64,000 bases of DNA from Arthrobacter sp. Soil763 (GCF_001428365.1 NZ_LMSH01000002.1:496132-560131), one strand, 5' to 3'; shown: positions 42,759-59,230, counted from the first letter of the stretch. The notes: generated from the sequence alone by a model not told the origin. Numbers and translations are program-made.

Positions 42759-43466
42759 ATGGCAAAGCGCAGCAAAGCATATGAGGCAGCCGCCGCCAAG
42801 ATCGACGCGGAGAAGTTCTACGCGCCGTTCGAGGCAGTGACCCTCGCCAAGGACACCAACCCGTCCAAGTTCGACGCCACCGTCGAGGTCGCCTTCCGCC
42901 TGGGCGTTGACCCGCGCAAGGCCGACCAGATGGTCCGCGGCACGGTCAACCTGCCGCACGGCACCGGCAAGGTCGCCCGCGTCCTGGTCTTCGCCACCGG
43001 TGACAAGGCCGAGGCCGCAATCGCCGCCGGCGCCGACTTCGTTGGTTCCGACGACCTGATCGAGAAGATCTCCGGCGGCTGGACCGACTTCGACGCCGCC
43101 GTCGCCACCCCCGACCTCATGGGCAAGGTGGGCCGCCTGGGCAAGGTCCTCGGTCCGCGTAACCTGATGCCGAACCCGAAGACCGGTACCGTGACCGCCG
43201 ACGTCACCAAGGCCGTCAACGACATCAAGGGTGGCAAGATCGACTTCCGCGTCGACAAGCACTCGAACCTGCACTTCATCATCGGCAAGGTTTCCTTCGA
43301 CGCCGTGAAGCTGGCCGAGAACTACGCCGCCGCACTGGAAGAGGTCCTGCGCCTCAAGCCCTCCGCTTCGAAGGGCCGCTACATCCAGAAGGCCACCGTC
43401 GCCACGACGTTCGGTCCGGGCATCTCGGTTGACCCCAACGTCACCAAGGTCCTGACCGAGGCCTAA
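42759..43466 (+). CDS. rplA: Ribosomal protein uL1
   Basis: 235 residues, ATG with AAGGAG upstream. [20 protein letters not shown] and [17 protein letters not shown] are the L1 signatures. L1 forms the ribosomal E-site stalk and often represses its own operon. A strong terminator follows directly, ending the secE-nusG-rplKA unit. Confidence 0.97.
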   Translation: MAKRSKAYEAAAAKIDAEKFYAPFEAVTLAKDTNPSKFDATVEVAFRLGVDPRKADQMVRGTVNLPHGTGKVARVLVFATGDKAEAAIAAGADFVGSDDLIEKISGGWTDFDAAVATPDLMGKVGRLGKVLGPRNLMPNPKTGTVTADVTKAVNDIKGGKIDFRVDKHSNLHFIIGKVSFDAVKLAENYAAALEEVLRLKPSASKGRYIQKATVATTFGPGISVDPNVTKVLTEA

Positions 43467-43497
43467 GCCTCGACGCGGCCCTGCCGCGCAAGCAGAG

Positions 43498-43532
43498 AAA
43501 GACCGTCCCGCCTCGGCGGGGCGGTCTTTTTC
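43498..43532 (+). terminator. Intrinsic terminator after rplA
   Basis: GACCGTCCCGCC and GGCGGGGCGGTC form a 12-bp stem (one G-T pair), flanked by AAA and TTTTT. Confidence 0.9.
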
Positions 43533-43549
43533 CATGTCCCGGCGGCGGC

Positions 43550-43555
43550 TAGGCT
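43550..43555 (+). promoter_or_regulatory. -10 element TAGGCT of a predicted leaderless gene
   Basis: The hexamer ends six bases before GTG 43562 and lies only 17 bases past the rplA terminator. Confidence 0.5.
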
Positions 43556-43561
43556 GACCCG

Positions 43562-44671
43562 GTGAATGCCGCCTACGCCATTGAACCCCTGCACCTGCCG
43601 GAAACCCTCGACGCCGCCGACGCTGCCGAGTTCGTTGAGTTCGGCCGGCTCTGCGACGCGCTCACCCTGGAAACCTGGGGCCACCTGGACCGGGCCACGC
43701 CGGCCGCGGGGCGGCTGCGCTACTGGCGGGACAACCCGTACACCCGCACGCGGCTCTTCTTCGTCCGCGTCGACGGCGAGATGGCGGCCAAATCCTGGGT
43801 CCGCTTCGAGCAGCAGGAAAACCGCACCAGCGCCCTCCTGCACGTCGCCGTCCTCAACGCCTACGCCGGCCGGGGGATCGGCCGGGCGCTGCTGCAGCAC
43901 GCCGAGGCCCTCGCCGGCGCAGACGGCCGGACCGTCCTGATGACCTTCACCGAGCATCCGGCCGACTTCGACCCGGAGGGCCCGGACGTGATGACCCCGC
44001 AGACCGGGACCGGCGCCGTGCCGGCCTCGGCCCGGGGCGTCCGCTTTGCCGCCGCCGCCGGTTACCGGCTGGAACAGGTCGAGCGCTACAGCAGCCTGGA
44101 CCTCGCCGCCGCAGCCCCGGAACTGGACCGGCTCGAAGGCGAGGCGCTGGCGCGGGCCGACGGCTATGAACTGCTGCGCTGGACCGACCACTGCCCGGAG
44201 GAGTACGTCGACCAACTCGCGCAGCTCATGTCGAGGATGAGCACCGACGCCCCCACGGGAGGACTGAGCTACGACGAGGAGACCTGGGACGCAGCCAGGG
44301 TGCGGCACGTCGAGGACACCTGGAAGAGGGCCGGGAACGTCTCCCTGGTGACGGCCGCCCGCCACACCGGCAGCGGCGAGCTGGCGGCGTACACCGTGCT
44401 CGAACTCGCGCCCGGGAAACCGTGGCTCGCCGACCAGGACGACACCCTCGTGGCCGCAGCGCACCGCGGCCACCGGCTGGGCATGCTCGTCAAGATCGCC
44501 AACCTGCGGCGGCTCACGGATTACCCGGAGGTCGAGCGCGTTACCACGTTCAACGCGGCGGAGAACGACCACATGCTCGCCATCAACGTCGCCCTCGGGT
44601 TCCGGCCCGCCGGCTGGGACGGCGAATGGCAGCGCACGCTGCCGGCCGCCGGCGGGGCCGGCGGGGGCTGA
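43562..44671 (+). CDS. Double-GNAT acetyltransferase, first tandem copy
   Basis: 369 residues with two GNAT-like halves. The first has a good acetyl-CoA loop (NAYAGRGIGRALLQHAEAL). The second has a variant loop (AHRGHRLGMLVKIANLRRL) and then FNAAENDHMLAINVALGFRP. It is a paralog of the next gene. It is inserted between rplA and rplJ, behind its own predicted leaderless promoter. The substrate is unknown; antibiotic, amino-sugar or protein acetylation cannot be told apart. Confidence 0.83.
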   Translation: MNAAYAIEPLHLPETLDAADAAEFVEFGRLCDALTLETWGHLDRATPAAGRLRYWRDNPYTRTRLFFVRVDGEMAAKSWVRFEQQENRTSALLHVAVLNAYAGRGIGRALLQHAEALAGADGRTVLMTFTEHPADFDPEGPDVMTPQTGTGAVPASARGVRFAAAAGYRLEQVERYSSLDLAAAAPELDRLEGEALARADGYELLRWTDHCPEEYVDQLAQLMSRMSTDAPTGGLSYDEETWDAARVRHVEDTWKRAGNVSLVTAARHTGSGELAAYTVLELAPGKPWLADQDDTLVAAAHRGHRLGMLVKIANLRRLTDYPEVERVTTFNAAENDHMLAINVALGFRPAGWDGEWQRTLPAAGGAGGG

Positions 44672-44820
44672 TCCGGAGTACCCGAAACCGCCCGGGCAGG
44701 GCATGGAATGCGGGCGGGAACCGGCATATGCTGGCCCTGAAGGCCCGGCCCCGAGCCGGGCCCGCACCGGCCAGTAGCGCATTGGCCGGTGGAGCATCGG
44801 GCGGCAGGATGGCTGGGAAC

Positions 44821-45939
44821 ATGCCCGCTATGGAGCACGAGGTACGGGTCGAGCAGCTGTGGATCCCGGATTCGCTGGACGGAGACGACGCCGCAGACTT
44901 CATCGCCGCCGTCGAAGTGGGGCGCAAGGTCCGGATGCAGACGTGGGGAAGTGACGACCTCGCCTACGCCCCGCTCGAGAAGCTCCTGGAGATGGCGGAC
45001 CCCTACGAACGCCAGGTCATCCTGGTGGCCAAGGTCGACGGCGTGATTATCGGGACCGTGGACATCGCCCTGCCGCTCGCGGACAACCAGGAACTCGCGG
45101 AATTCACCCTGGACATCCTTCCCGAATTCCAGGGCCGCGGTGTCGGACGGCAACTGCTGGAGGCCGCCGAGCACCTGGCCCGGGACGAAGGCCGGCACAC
45201 CATCCTGATCGACACCAACCACCCCGCCGCCACCCTGGCCGACAGCGCCGCCGGGCAGCTCATCCCCGGCTCCGGCCTGGGCTTCGTCCCGCTCAAGAGC
45301 CGGGAGGTCGAATTCGCCCAGCACACCGGCTACACCCTGCAGCACATCGAGCAGTTCAGCTCCTGCACCCTGCCGCTGGACAGCAGCCTGGTTGCCGCAC
45401 TGCAGGCCGAGGCGGAGGAAGCCAACGCGGGACGCTACCGGCTGCACCACTGGACGGACCGCTGCCCGGAACAGTGGCTGGAAGCCGTCGCGGCCCTGGA
45501 GAACAGCGCCGGGGAGGACGGCATCCCGGGCGCCGAGGACGGGACCCTGGTGTTCGACGGCGGCATCCTGCGCGAGGCCGAGGAGGTCGCCATCGCGCAG
45601 GGCCGGCGGACCGTGGTCACCGCCGTCGAGCACCTCGCGAGCGGTACCCTCGTCGGCCTGACCACCATCAGCGTGCTGGCGCTGCGCCCCGACGTCGTCT
45701 TCCAGGACGATACCGTCGTGCTGGCCGAGCACCGCGGCAACAAACTGGGCCTGCTGATCAAGGTTGCCAACATGGAACGCCTGACCGAGCAGTTCCCGGA
45801 CGCGCGGGTGCTCTACACCTGGAACGCGCCGGAGAACCGCTACCTGCTGACGGTCAACCAGCAGCTTGGCTTCACCACCGCGGGGGTGACGGGCATCTGG
45901 CAGAAGGAACTGCCGGACCTGCGCCCCAGCGTCAGCTGA
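44821..45939 (+). CDS. Double-GNAT acetyltransferase, second tandem copy
   Basis: 372 residues from ATG 44821; ATG 44809 and 44830 are also in frame. It has the same two-domain plan as the preceding gene: LPEFQGRGVGRQLLEAAEHLA in the first half, AEHRGNKLGLLIKVANMERL and WNAPENRYLLTVNQQLGF in the second. Shared features such as QTWG/ETWG near the N-terminus and HWTDRCPEQWL/RWTDHCPEEYV mark them as duplicates. It ends just before the L10 leader promoter. Confidence 0.83.
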   Translation: MPAMEHEVRVEQLWIPDSLDGDDAADFIAAVEVGRKVRMQTWGSDDLAYAPLEKLLEMADPYERQVILVAKVDGVIIGTVDIALPLADNQELAEFTLDILPEFQGRGVGRQLLEAAEHLARDEGRHTILIDTNHPAATLADSAAGQLIPGSGLGFVPLKSREVEFAQHTGYTLQHIEQFSSCTLPLDSSLVAALQAEAEEANAGRYRLHHWTDRCPEQWLEAVAALENSAGEDGIPGAEDGTLVFDGGILREAEEVAIAQGRRTVVTAVEHLASGTLVGLTTISVLALRPDVVFQDDTVVLAEHRGNKLGLLIKVANMERLTEQFPDARVLYTWNAPENRYLLTVNQQLGFTTAGVTGIWQKELPDLRPSVS

Positions 45940-45945
45940 GCCGAT

Positions 45946-45975
45946 TTGGAGCATGCCGGGGGCGTCCCGTAAGCT
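45946..45975 (+). promoter_or_regulatory. Promoter of rplJL
   Basis: TTGGAG (45946-45951), an 18-base spacer and TAAGCT (45970-45975) precede the leader. Transcription should start near 45982. Confidence 0.5.
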
Positions 45976-45981
45976 GGGAGA

Positions 45982-46230
45982 ACCAAAGACCGTCGGTTGT
46001 TGGAAATCCACTCTCCCAAGCAAGGCTCAATTCTGCAGCCGCGCCGGGAGGCCCCGTGGGTTTCCGGACGAAGGACCCTGACATAGGGCGGCCGGCGCAG
46101 GTGAACGAAGCAAAGTTCCGCGGTACGACCGCGTCGAGCCAAGCCCCGTGCATCTGCGCGGGGCGTTTTTAGTTTTAGCTCACCTGAGCGGGGACCCGGA
46201 CAAACCGGCATTATCCCCGGAAGGAGGGTT
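45982..46230 (+). ncRNA. L10-type ribosomal protein leader with attenuator
   Basis: About 250 untranslated bases precede rplJ and end in a rho-independent attenuator and a strong ribosome site (GGAAGGAGG). Position and layout match the known L10 leader, where the L10-L7/L12 complex binds the RNA to repress rplJL. Most of the fold cannot be checked by eye. Confidence 0.7.
46143..46170 (+). terminator. Attenuator terminator in the rplJ leader
   Basis: GCCCCGTG, a six-base loop, CGCGGGGC and a G followed by TTTTT, 60 bases before the rplJ start. Confidence 0.8.
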
Positions 46231-46812
46231 ATGGCAACGCCTAGCAAGGTTTCAGCAGTAGCTGAGATCACTAACGATTTCAAGGAATCGACCGCCGCTG
46301 TCCTGACCGAATACCGTGGGCTCACCGTTGCACAGCTCAAGCAGCTGCGTGTTTCTCTCGGCCAGGAAACCAAGTTCTCGGTCGTCAAGAACACCCTGAC
46401 CGCAATTGCAGCCAAGGAAGCCGGTGTCGAAGCATTCGACGGCCAGCTTGCCGGCCCCACTGCAATCGCGTTCATCAAGGGTGACGCAGTTGCCGCTGCC
46501 AAGAGCCTGACGGATTTTGCCAAGGCCAACAAGCAGCTGGTCATCAAGACCGGTTACTTCGAGGGCAAGGCACTGAACGCCAGCGAAGTTGCTGCCCTGG
46601 CAGCACTCGAGTCCCGTGAGCTGCAGCTCGCCAAGGTTGCCGGTGTCCTCAAGGCACCCGCCGCCGCTGCTGCACGCATCATCGACGCTCTGCGCCTCAA
46701 GCTTGAAGAAGAGAACGGTGCACCGGCAGCTGCCGAAGCGCCCGCCGCTGAAGAAGCCCCCGCAGCAGAAGCTGAAGCTCCGGCCGAAGCCGCAGCTGCC
46801 GAAGAGAACTAA
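46231..46812 (+). CDS. rplJ: Ribosomal protein uL10
   Basis: 193 residues. The N-terminal domain (LTEYRGLTVAQLKQLR, FSVVKNTLTAIAA) binds 23S rRNA. The C-terminal helix that holds L7/L12 dimers is followed by an unusually long Ala/Glu/Pro-rich acidic tail. Together with L7/L12 it is the likely repressor acting on its own leader. Confidence 0.96.
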   Translation: MATPSKVSAVAEITNDFKESTAAVLTEYRGLTVAQLKQLRVSLGQETKFSVVKNTLTAIAAKEAGVEAFDGQLAGPTAIAFIKGDAVAAAKSLTDFAKANKQLVIKTGYFEGKALNASEVAALAALESRELQLAKVAGVLKAPAAAAARIIDALRLKLEEENGAPAAAEAPAAEEAPAAEAEAPAEAAAAEEN

Positions 46813-46887
46813 CTCTCTTACAAACCAGACTCCGGTGCGGGGACACGGCGCATGCCGACCGGCACCACTATAGGAAGGACGCCAACC

Positions 46888-47265
46888 ATGGCGAAGCTCA
46901 CCAACGAAGAGCTCATTGAAGCTTTCAAGGAACTGACCATCATCGAGCTCTCCGAGTTCGTCAAGCTCTTCGAAGAGACCTTCGAAGTTACCGCTGCTGC
47001 GGTTGCAGTTGCCGGCCCCGCCGGTGGCGGCGCTGCTGAAGAGGCTGAAGAGAAGACCGACTTCGACGTCATCCTCGAAGCTGCTGGCGACAAGAAGATC
47101 GCAGTGATCAAGGAAGTTCGCGCCATCACCTCCCTCGGCCTCAAGGAAGCCAAGGACCTGGTCGACGGTGCACCGAAGGCTGTCCTCGAAGGCGCCACCA
47201 AGGAAGCTGCCGAGAAGGCCAAGGAGCAGCTCGAGGCTGCCGGCGCCACCGTTACCCTCAAGTAA
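46888..47265 (+). CDS. rplL: Ribosomal protein bL12
   Basis: 125 residues from ATG 46888 (AGGAAGGA upstream). The N-terminal dimerisation part is [19 protein letters not shown], then an Ala/Gly hinge and the factor-binding domain with [20 protein letters not shown]. It recruits EF-Tu and EF-G to the ribosome. Confidence 0.97.
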   Translation: MAKLTNEELIEAFKELTIIELSEFVKLFEETFEVTAAAVAVAGPAGGGAAEEAEEKTDFDVILEAAGDKKIAVIKEVRAITSLGLKEAKDLVDGAPKAVLEGATKEAAEKAKEQLEAAGATVTLK

Positions 47266-47310
47266 CACGGCCCGCCAAGGCTCCCCGGGATACGGGGGCC
47301 GGCCCTTCGG

Positions 47311-47342
47311 GAAACCCCGTCCACTTCGGTGGGCGGGGTTTC
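47311..47342 (+). terminator. Intrinsic terminator after rplL
   Basis: GAAACCCCGTCCAC, TTCG, GTGGGCGGGGTTTC: a 14-bp stem with one G-T pair and a stable TTCG tetraloop. Confidence 0.88.
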
Positions 47343-47446
47343 CTGCGTTTGCGGGCTCGTGGGCCCCGGCGGCGGTCCCCGGTGTGCACCGGGTGAACGC
47401 AGCACAAATGATTGTCTGCTCTCTTTTCATGGCGGGACAGCGGCCC

Positions 47447-47452
47447 TAGACT
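47447..47452 (+). promoter_or_regulatory. -10 element TAGACT of the 5'-nucleotidase gene
   Basis: The hexamer gives a transcription start near 47459 and a leader of about 35 bases carrying AAGGAG before ATG 47494. Confidence 0.45.
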
Positions 47453-47493
47453 GTGGCATTGTGCCGACCGGCCGCTACCAAGGAGCCCCCACC

Positions 47494-49323
47494 ATGACTG
47501 ATCCCTCCACCGCTTTCTCCCGCCGCGCCATGCTCACCGCGGCCTTCGTCGGCGGCAGTGCGGCGGCCGCCGCGCTCTCCGCCCCGGCTGCGCAGGCCAC
47601 CCCGGCCAACGGCCGCAAGCAGTTCACCCTGACCGTGCTCGGCACCACCGACCTGCACAACAACGTCTTCAACTGGGACTACTTCAAGGACCTGCCCTAC
47701 GCAGACGCCGCGGGCAACAAAGTTGGCATCGCCCAGGCCGCAACCCTGATCAAGGCCGTCCGGGCCGAGCGCGGGGCCGCCAACACGCTCACCATCGACT
47801 CCGGCGACACGATCCAGGGAACGCCCCTGGCCTACTACTTCGCCAAGGTCAACCCGATCTCCGAGACGGTCAAGCACCCGATGGCGCTGGCGATGAACGC
47901 GGTGGGCTACGACGCCGTCGGGCTCGGCAACCACGAGTTCAACTACGGCATCCCGATGCTGCGGACCTGGGAGAAGCAGCTGGACTTCCCGCTGCTCGGC
48001 GCGAACGTGCACGACGCCGGCACCGGCCGCCGCGCTTTCACCCCGTATGTCCTCAAGCGGGTTAAAACCGAAAACGGCTGGCTGACCGTCGGTCTTGTGG
48101 GCTTCGTAACCCCCGGCTGCGCCCTGTGGGACCGGGACAACGTCCAAGGCAAGCTGGACTTCAACGGCATCGTGGAGGAGGCGAAGACGGTCATCCCCGA
48201 GATGAAGGCCGCGGGCGCCGACGTCGTCATCGTCTCCAGCCACTCCGGTGCGACCCCGGGCTCGTCCTACGGCGATGCCTTGCCCTTCCCCGAGAACGCC
48301 TCCACGCAGCTCGCCGAAGAGGTCCCGGGGATCGACGCTATACTGGTCGGCCATGCCCACCTGGAGATCCCCGAGCGGTTCGTCACCAACAAGGCCACCG
48401 GCCGGCCGGTGCTGCTGACCGAACCCCTCAAGTGGGGGATGCGCGTGTCCGTCATGGACCTGGAGCTGGTCAAGCACCGGGGTCAGTGGCTCGTCGCCTC
48501 GGCGCACGCTCACCTGCTGGACGCCAAAACGGTCGACGCCGATCCCGCCGTCGTCAGCGCCGTCCAGGCCGGACACGAGGCAACGGTGAAGTACGTCAAC
48601 CAGGTGATCGGCACGTCCACCGCCCCGCTGAGCACGGCCACCGCCTGCTGGGAGGACTCGGCGGCGATCGATGCGATCAACTATGTCCAGGCGAGCACCG
48701 TCAAGGCCGAACTGGCGAACGGTCCGGCCGCCGGGCTGCCGGTGCTGTCCATCGCGGCAGCGTTCTCCCGCTCGGTGGACGTCAAAGCCGGACCGCTGAC
48801 CATCCGGGACGTGGCCGGGCTGTACATCTTCGACAACACCCTGCTGTCCATCAAGGTCACCGGGGCGCAGGTCAAGGACTACCTCGAGTGGTCGGCGCAG
48901 TACTTCAAGGCGGTCAGCGGCACGACGGCCCGGGCCGCGGACGTCACCAATGCCGCGACGGCGCTGGCGCCCAACGGGACCCCGGACTACAACTACGACG
49001 TCGTCTACGGCCTGGACGCGCCGCTGAACTACGAGATCGACCTGGCCCGCCCGGTGGGGGACCGGATCCGCAACCTGAGCTACGACGGCGCGCCCGTCCC
49101 CGCGGGCATGGAGTTCGCCATGGCCATCAACAACTACCGGCAGAGCGGCGGCGGCGGGTTCCCCGGGGTCAAGTCGGCCCCGGTCCTCTCGAACAGCCAG
49201 CAGGAAATCCGGCAGCGCATCATCGACTACGTCGTGGACCGCGGCACCCTGGACGCGGCGGTGTTCAGCCAGGCCAACTGGCGCCTGACGGTCAACGGCG
49301 AGCCCCTGACCGTGACCGCCTGA
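47494..49323 (+). CDS. Tat-exported 5'-nucleotidase / cyclic nucleotide phosphodiesterase
   Basis: 609 residues. The N-terminus has a twin-arginine signal (SRRAML, hydrophobic stretch, then AQA). The metallophosphatase domain shows the dimetal motifs TTDLHNN, IDSGDTIQG, GLGNHEFNYG, SSHSG and GHAHLE. The C-terminal half is a 5'-nucleotidase substrate-binding domain (YNYDVVYGLDAPLNYEID). It should hydrolyse extracellular nucleotides or 2',3'-cyclic nucleotides, salvaging nucleosides and phosphate. It is a single gene with its own promoter. Confidence 0.92.
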   Translation: MTDPSTAFSRRAMLTAAFVGGSAAAAALSAPAAQATPANGRKQFTLTVLGTTDLHNNVFNWDYFKDLPYADAAGNKVGIAQAATLIKAVRAERGAANTLTIDSGDTIQGTPLAYYFAKVNPISETVKHPMALAMNAVGYDAVGLGNHEFNYGIPMLRTWEKQLDFPLLGANVHDAGTGRRAFTPYVLKRVKTENGWLTVGLVGFVTPGCALWDRDNVQGKLDFNGIVEEAKTVIPEMKAAGADVVIVSSHSGATPGSSYGDALPFPENASTQLAEEVPGIDAILVGHAHLEIPERFVTNKATGRPVLLTEPLKWGMRVSVMDLELVKHRGQWLVASAHAHLLDAKTVDADPAVVSAVQAGHEATVKYVNQVIGTSTAPLSTATACWEDSAAIDAINYVQASTVKAELANGPAAGLPVLSIAAAFSRSVDVKAGPLTIRDVAGLYIFDNTLLSIKVTGAQVKDYLEWSAQYFKAVSGTTARAADVTNAATALAPNGTPDYNYDVVYGLDAPLNYEIDLARPVGDRIRNLSYDGAPVPAGMEFAMAINNYRQSGGGGFPGVKSAPVLSNSQQEIRQRIIDYVVDRGTLDAAVFSQANWRLTVNGEPLTVTA

Positions 49324-49384
49324 TTCCGGCCCGCCAGGCAGCTGGCCGGGGGCTCGGGAGCAGTTAACCCGGGCGTGCTACCAG

Positions 49385-49888
49385 TCAGAGGGGCTCGGTG
49401 ATGTCCGCGACGACGGCGCCCAGCGCGGCCACCAGCGCGTCCGCGTCGACAAAGGCGCTGTAGCCGTGTTCGCCGGCTCCCACGGAGATCCGCCGCCCGG
49501 CGACGGCGGCGTCAGCGTAGACGGGCCAGGCGGTGGTGCTGCCGAGCGGGGTGATGGTGCCGCGCTCGTAGCCGGTGGCCGCGAGGGCGACGTCGGCGGG
49601 AGGCAGCGAGAGCTTGTTGACCCCGACCAGCTGGCGCAGCTTGGGCCAGGAGATCTGCCGGTCGCCGGGGACCAAGGCAAAAAGGAAGCTGCCGTCCTTG
49701 CGCTTGACCACGAGGGACTTGACGATGTCCCCGGGGCGGATGCCGAGGATCGCGGCGGCCTCCTCCAGGCTGGCCGCGGCCTGCCGCTCCACGAGGTCAA
49801 CGGCCAGGCCGCGGGCAGCGGCGTCGGCCAGGAACCGTTTCCTGCCGGCGCCGCCCCCGCGGCCCTCGCCCGAGGCCAGCTCGCTCAT
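49385..49888 (-). CDS. YbaK/EbsC-type aminoacyl-tRNA deacylase
   Basis: 167 residues from ATG 49888, whose first base is the last base of the thiolase stop (TGATG), so translation is coupled. ILGIRPGDIVKSLVVKRKDG, ALVPGDRQISWPKLRQLVG and GYERGTITPLG are YbaK family marks. These proteins hydrolyse misacylated tRNA such as Cys-tRNA(Pro). Confidence 0.9.
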   Translation of the reverse strand: MSELASGEGRGGGAGRKRFLADAAARGLAVDLVERQAAASLEEAAAILGIRPGDIVKSLVVKRKDGSFLFALVPGDRQISWPKLRQLVGVNKLSLPPADVALAATGYERGTITPLGSTTAWPVYADAAVAGRRISVGAGEHGYSAFVDADALVAALGAVVADITEPL

Positions 49889-51087
49889 CAGTCGCGGTAC
49901 AGCAGCAGGGCCTCGCCCTGGCCGCCACCGCCGCAGAGCGAGACGGCCGCCTTGCCGGTGCCGCGCCGCTTGAGCTCGTGGGCCGCGTGCAGGGCCAGGC
50001 GGGCGCCGGAAGCGCCGATCGGGTGGCCCAGGGCGATGGCGCCGCCGTGGATGTTGCACTGCTCCAGCGGGTAGTCGAGGTCCTTGAGGGACTGCACGGC
50101 CACCGAGCCGAAGGCCTCGTTGATCTCGATGAAGTCCAGGTCCGCGGGGGTCCACCCGGCCCGCTCCAGGGCACTCTTGATCGCGTTGGAGGGCTGGGAG
50201 TGCAGAGAGTTGTCCGGCCCGGCGACCTGGCCGGGCTTGCCGACGACGGCGAGGTACTCCAGGCCGTTGTCCTCGGCGAACTGCCGGGAGCTGAGGACCA
50301 GGGCGGCGGCGCCGTCGGAGAGCGGGGAGGAGTTACCGGCGGTGATGGTGCCGTCGGTGGCGAACGCGGCGCGCAGACCGGCCAGCGAGGAAACGGACGT
50401 GTCCGGACGGACCCCCTCGTCACTGTTGACCAGAATCGGTTCACCCTTGCGCTGCTTGACGCTGATCGGGGCGATCTCGCCGTCGAACACGCCGTCCTTG
50501 GCGGCGCTGGCGGCACGCTGGTGCGAGGCCGCCGCCACTTCGTCCTGGGAGGTGCGGTCGATCCCGAGGGTGACGTTCTTACTTTCCGTGGACAGGCCCA
50601 TCGACTGCCCGTCGAAGGCGTCGGTGAGGCCGTCGTGGGCGGCGGCATCGAGCGCCTGGACCGACCCGTAGGTCCAGCCCTGCCGCGACCCCGGCAGCAG
50701 GTGCGGGGCCCGGCTCATCGACTCCTGGCCGCCGGCGACGACGACGGCGGCCTCGCCGCTGCGGATCAGCCGCGCGGCGTCGATCACGGCGGTGAGGCCG
50801 GAAAGGCAGACCTTGTTGATCGTCACGGTCGGAACATTCCAGCCGATGCCGGCGCCGATGGCGCTCTGGCGGGCCGGGTTCTGCCCGGCGCCGGCCTGCA
50901 GGACCTGGCCCATGATGACCGAGTCGACCTGGTCCGGCCGCACTCCGCCGGCGGCCAGGGCCGCACGGATCGCATGGCTGCCGAGCTCGACGGCGGTGAA
51001 GCCGGACAGCTGCCCGTTCAGCCGGCCCTGCGGGGTGCGGGCGGCGGCGAGGATGACAACATCGTTGTTGTCCGCGGAGTTGCTCAT
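49888..51087 (-). CDS. Acetyl-CoA C-acetyltransferase (thiolase)
   Basis: 399 residues from ATG 51087 (GGAAGAG upstream). The nucleophile Cys is in NKVCLSGL, the catalytic His in GHPIGASGAR and the second Cys in CGGGGQGEA. Its length is normal for a biosynthetic or degradative thiolase. It condenses two acetyl-CoA or cleaves acetoacetyl-CoA. Pairing with a YbaK gene by overlap is probably organisational. Confidence 0.94.
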   Translation of the reverse strand: MSNSADNNDVVILAAARTPQGRLNGQLSGFTAVELGSHAIRAALAAGGVRPDQVDSVIMGQVLQAGAGQNPARQSAIGAGIGWNVPTVTINKVCLSGLTAVIDAARLIRSGEAAVVVAGGQESMSRAPHLLPGSRQGWTYGSVQALDAAAHDGLTDAFDGQSMGLSTESKNVTLGIDRTSQDEVAAASHQRAASAAKDGVFDGEIAPISVKQRKGEPILVNSDEGVRPDTSVSSLAGLRAAFATDGTITAGNSSPLSDGAAALVLSSRQFAEDNGLEYLAVVGKPGQVAGPDNSLHSQPSNAIKSALERAGWTPADLDFIEINEAFGSVAVQSLKDLDYPLEQCNIHGGAIALGHPIGASGARLALHAAHELKRRGTGKAAVSLCGGGGQGEALLLYRD

Positions 51088-51465
51088 GATTATCTCTTCC
51101 GATCTGTGGCGGTGTCCTTCTAGGCTATCGTGACCCCCGTCACCGGGCCATTTGCTCCCGCCGGCCCGCGCTGCCGGGGGAGGGGGCCGTGCTTGCATTG
51201 TGGCCGCAAGTGGGGTAGACAAGTAGGTTGCTTTGCCGTATCGTAGATATTTGCGTCTTCCCTGTTTACCTTCAGCCTTCATATAGCGGTGGGCTTAGCC
51301 TGGCAGCTGCTCCATCAATGTGCCGTCTACAACGTGCACCAGCATGGGCAGTGCGGGTCCCGGGTCATATAGCGGAACCGGACTGGTAGCACTGCGGAGT
51401 CACTTTCGCAGGGTGCATAACGGGGGAGATCTGAAAACGCCTGAAGGTCTGTGGAAGGATCCCTC
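51088..51465. other. Intergenic region upstream of rpoB
   Basis: No gene is supported in these 378 bases. The region holds the rpoB promoter and about 210 bases of leader with a weak hairpin (CTGCG 51392-51396 with CGCAG 51407-51411). Confidence 0.6.
51216..51244 (+). promoter_or_regulatory. Promoter of rpoBC
   Basis: TAGACA (51216-51221), a 17-base spacer and TATCGT (51239-51244). The predicted start near 51251 gives a long untranslated leader. Confidence 0.5.
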
Positions 51466-54981
<3,516 letters not shown>

Positions 54982-55086
54982 CAGGGAGTCCACTACGGCG
55001 GGCCCGCGCCCGCCGTCGTGGACGACCTCCCTCTTCCCGTAACCCAAGACTTCAGAATTTAGAGAACAAGAGAGAACAGGGACCCT

Positions 55087-58986
<3,900 letters not shown>

Positions 58987-59003
58987 GGGTTAGCAGTCCC
59001 GCG

Positions 59004-59033
59004 ACGGTCCCCCACCACACGGTGGGGGACCGT
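59004..59033 (+). terminator. Intrinsic terminator after rpoC
   Basis: ACGGTCCCCCACC, ACAC, GGTGGGGGACCGT: a perfect 13-bp stem with a four-base loop, 18 bases past the stop codon. Confidence 0.85.
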
Positions 59034-59126
59034 TCCGTTTAAGCCGGTCACGGCGTGGACGGCGCAACCGTCGGGGGGGAGGGACGGGGGAGCGGGCGGC
59101 GCTGTGGAGGCCCCGGTCCGCGCCGA

Positions 59127-59156
59127 TTAAGGGCTGGGGGCCGTCCATGTTAGACT
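59127..59156 (+). promoter_or_regulatory. Promoter of the str operon
   Basis: TTAAGG (59127-59132), an 18-base spacer and TAGACT (59151-59156); the start is expected near 59163. Confidence 0.5.
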
Positions 59157-59194
59157 GGAGACTAATTGTTATTGTGGCAGTGGATGAGAGCGCC

Positions 59195-59230
59195 GGTTTA
59201 GCCAACAGCTTCGAGCTGAAGAGCTAAACC
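59195..59230 (+). promoter_or_regulatory. Two-part hairpin in the rpsL leader
   Basis: GGTTTAGC (59195-59202) pairs with GCTAAACC (59223-59230). Inside, CAGCT pairs with AGCTG around a three-base loop. It is near the 5' end of the predicted transcript. Confidence 0.6.
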
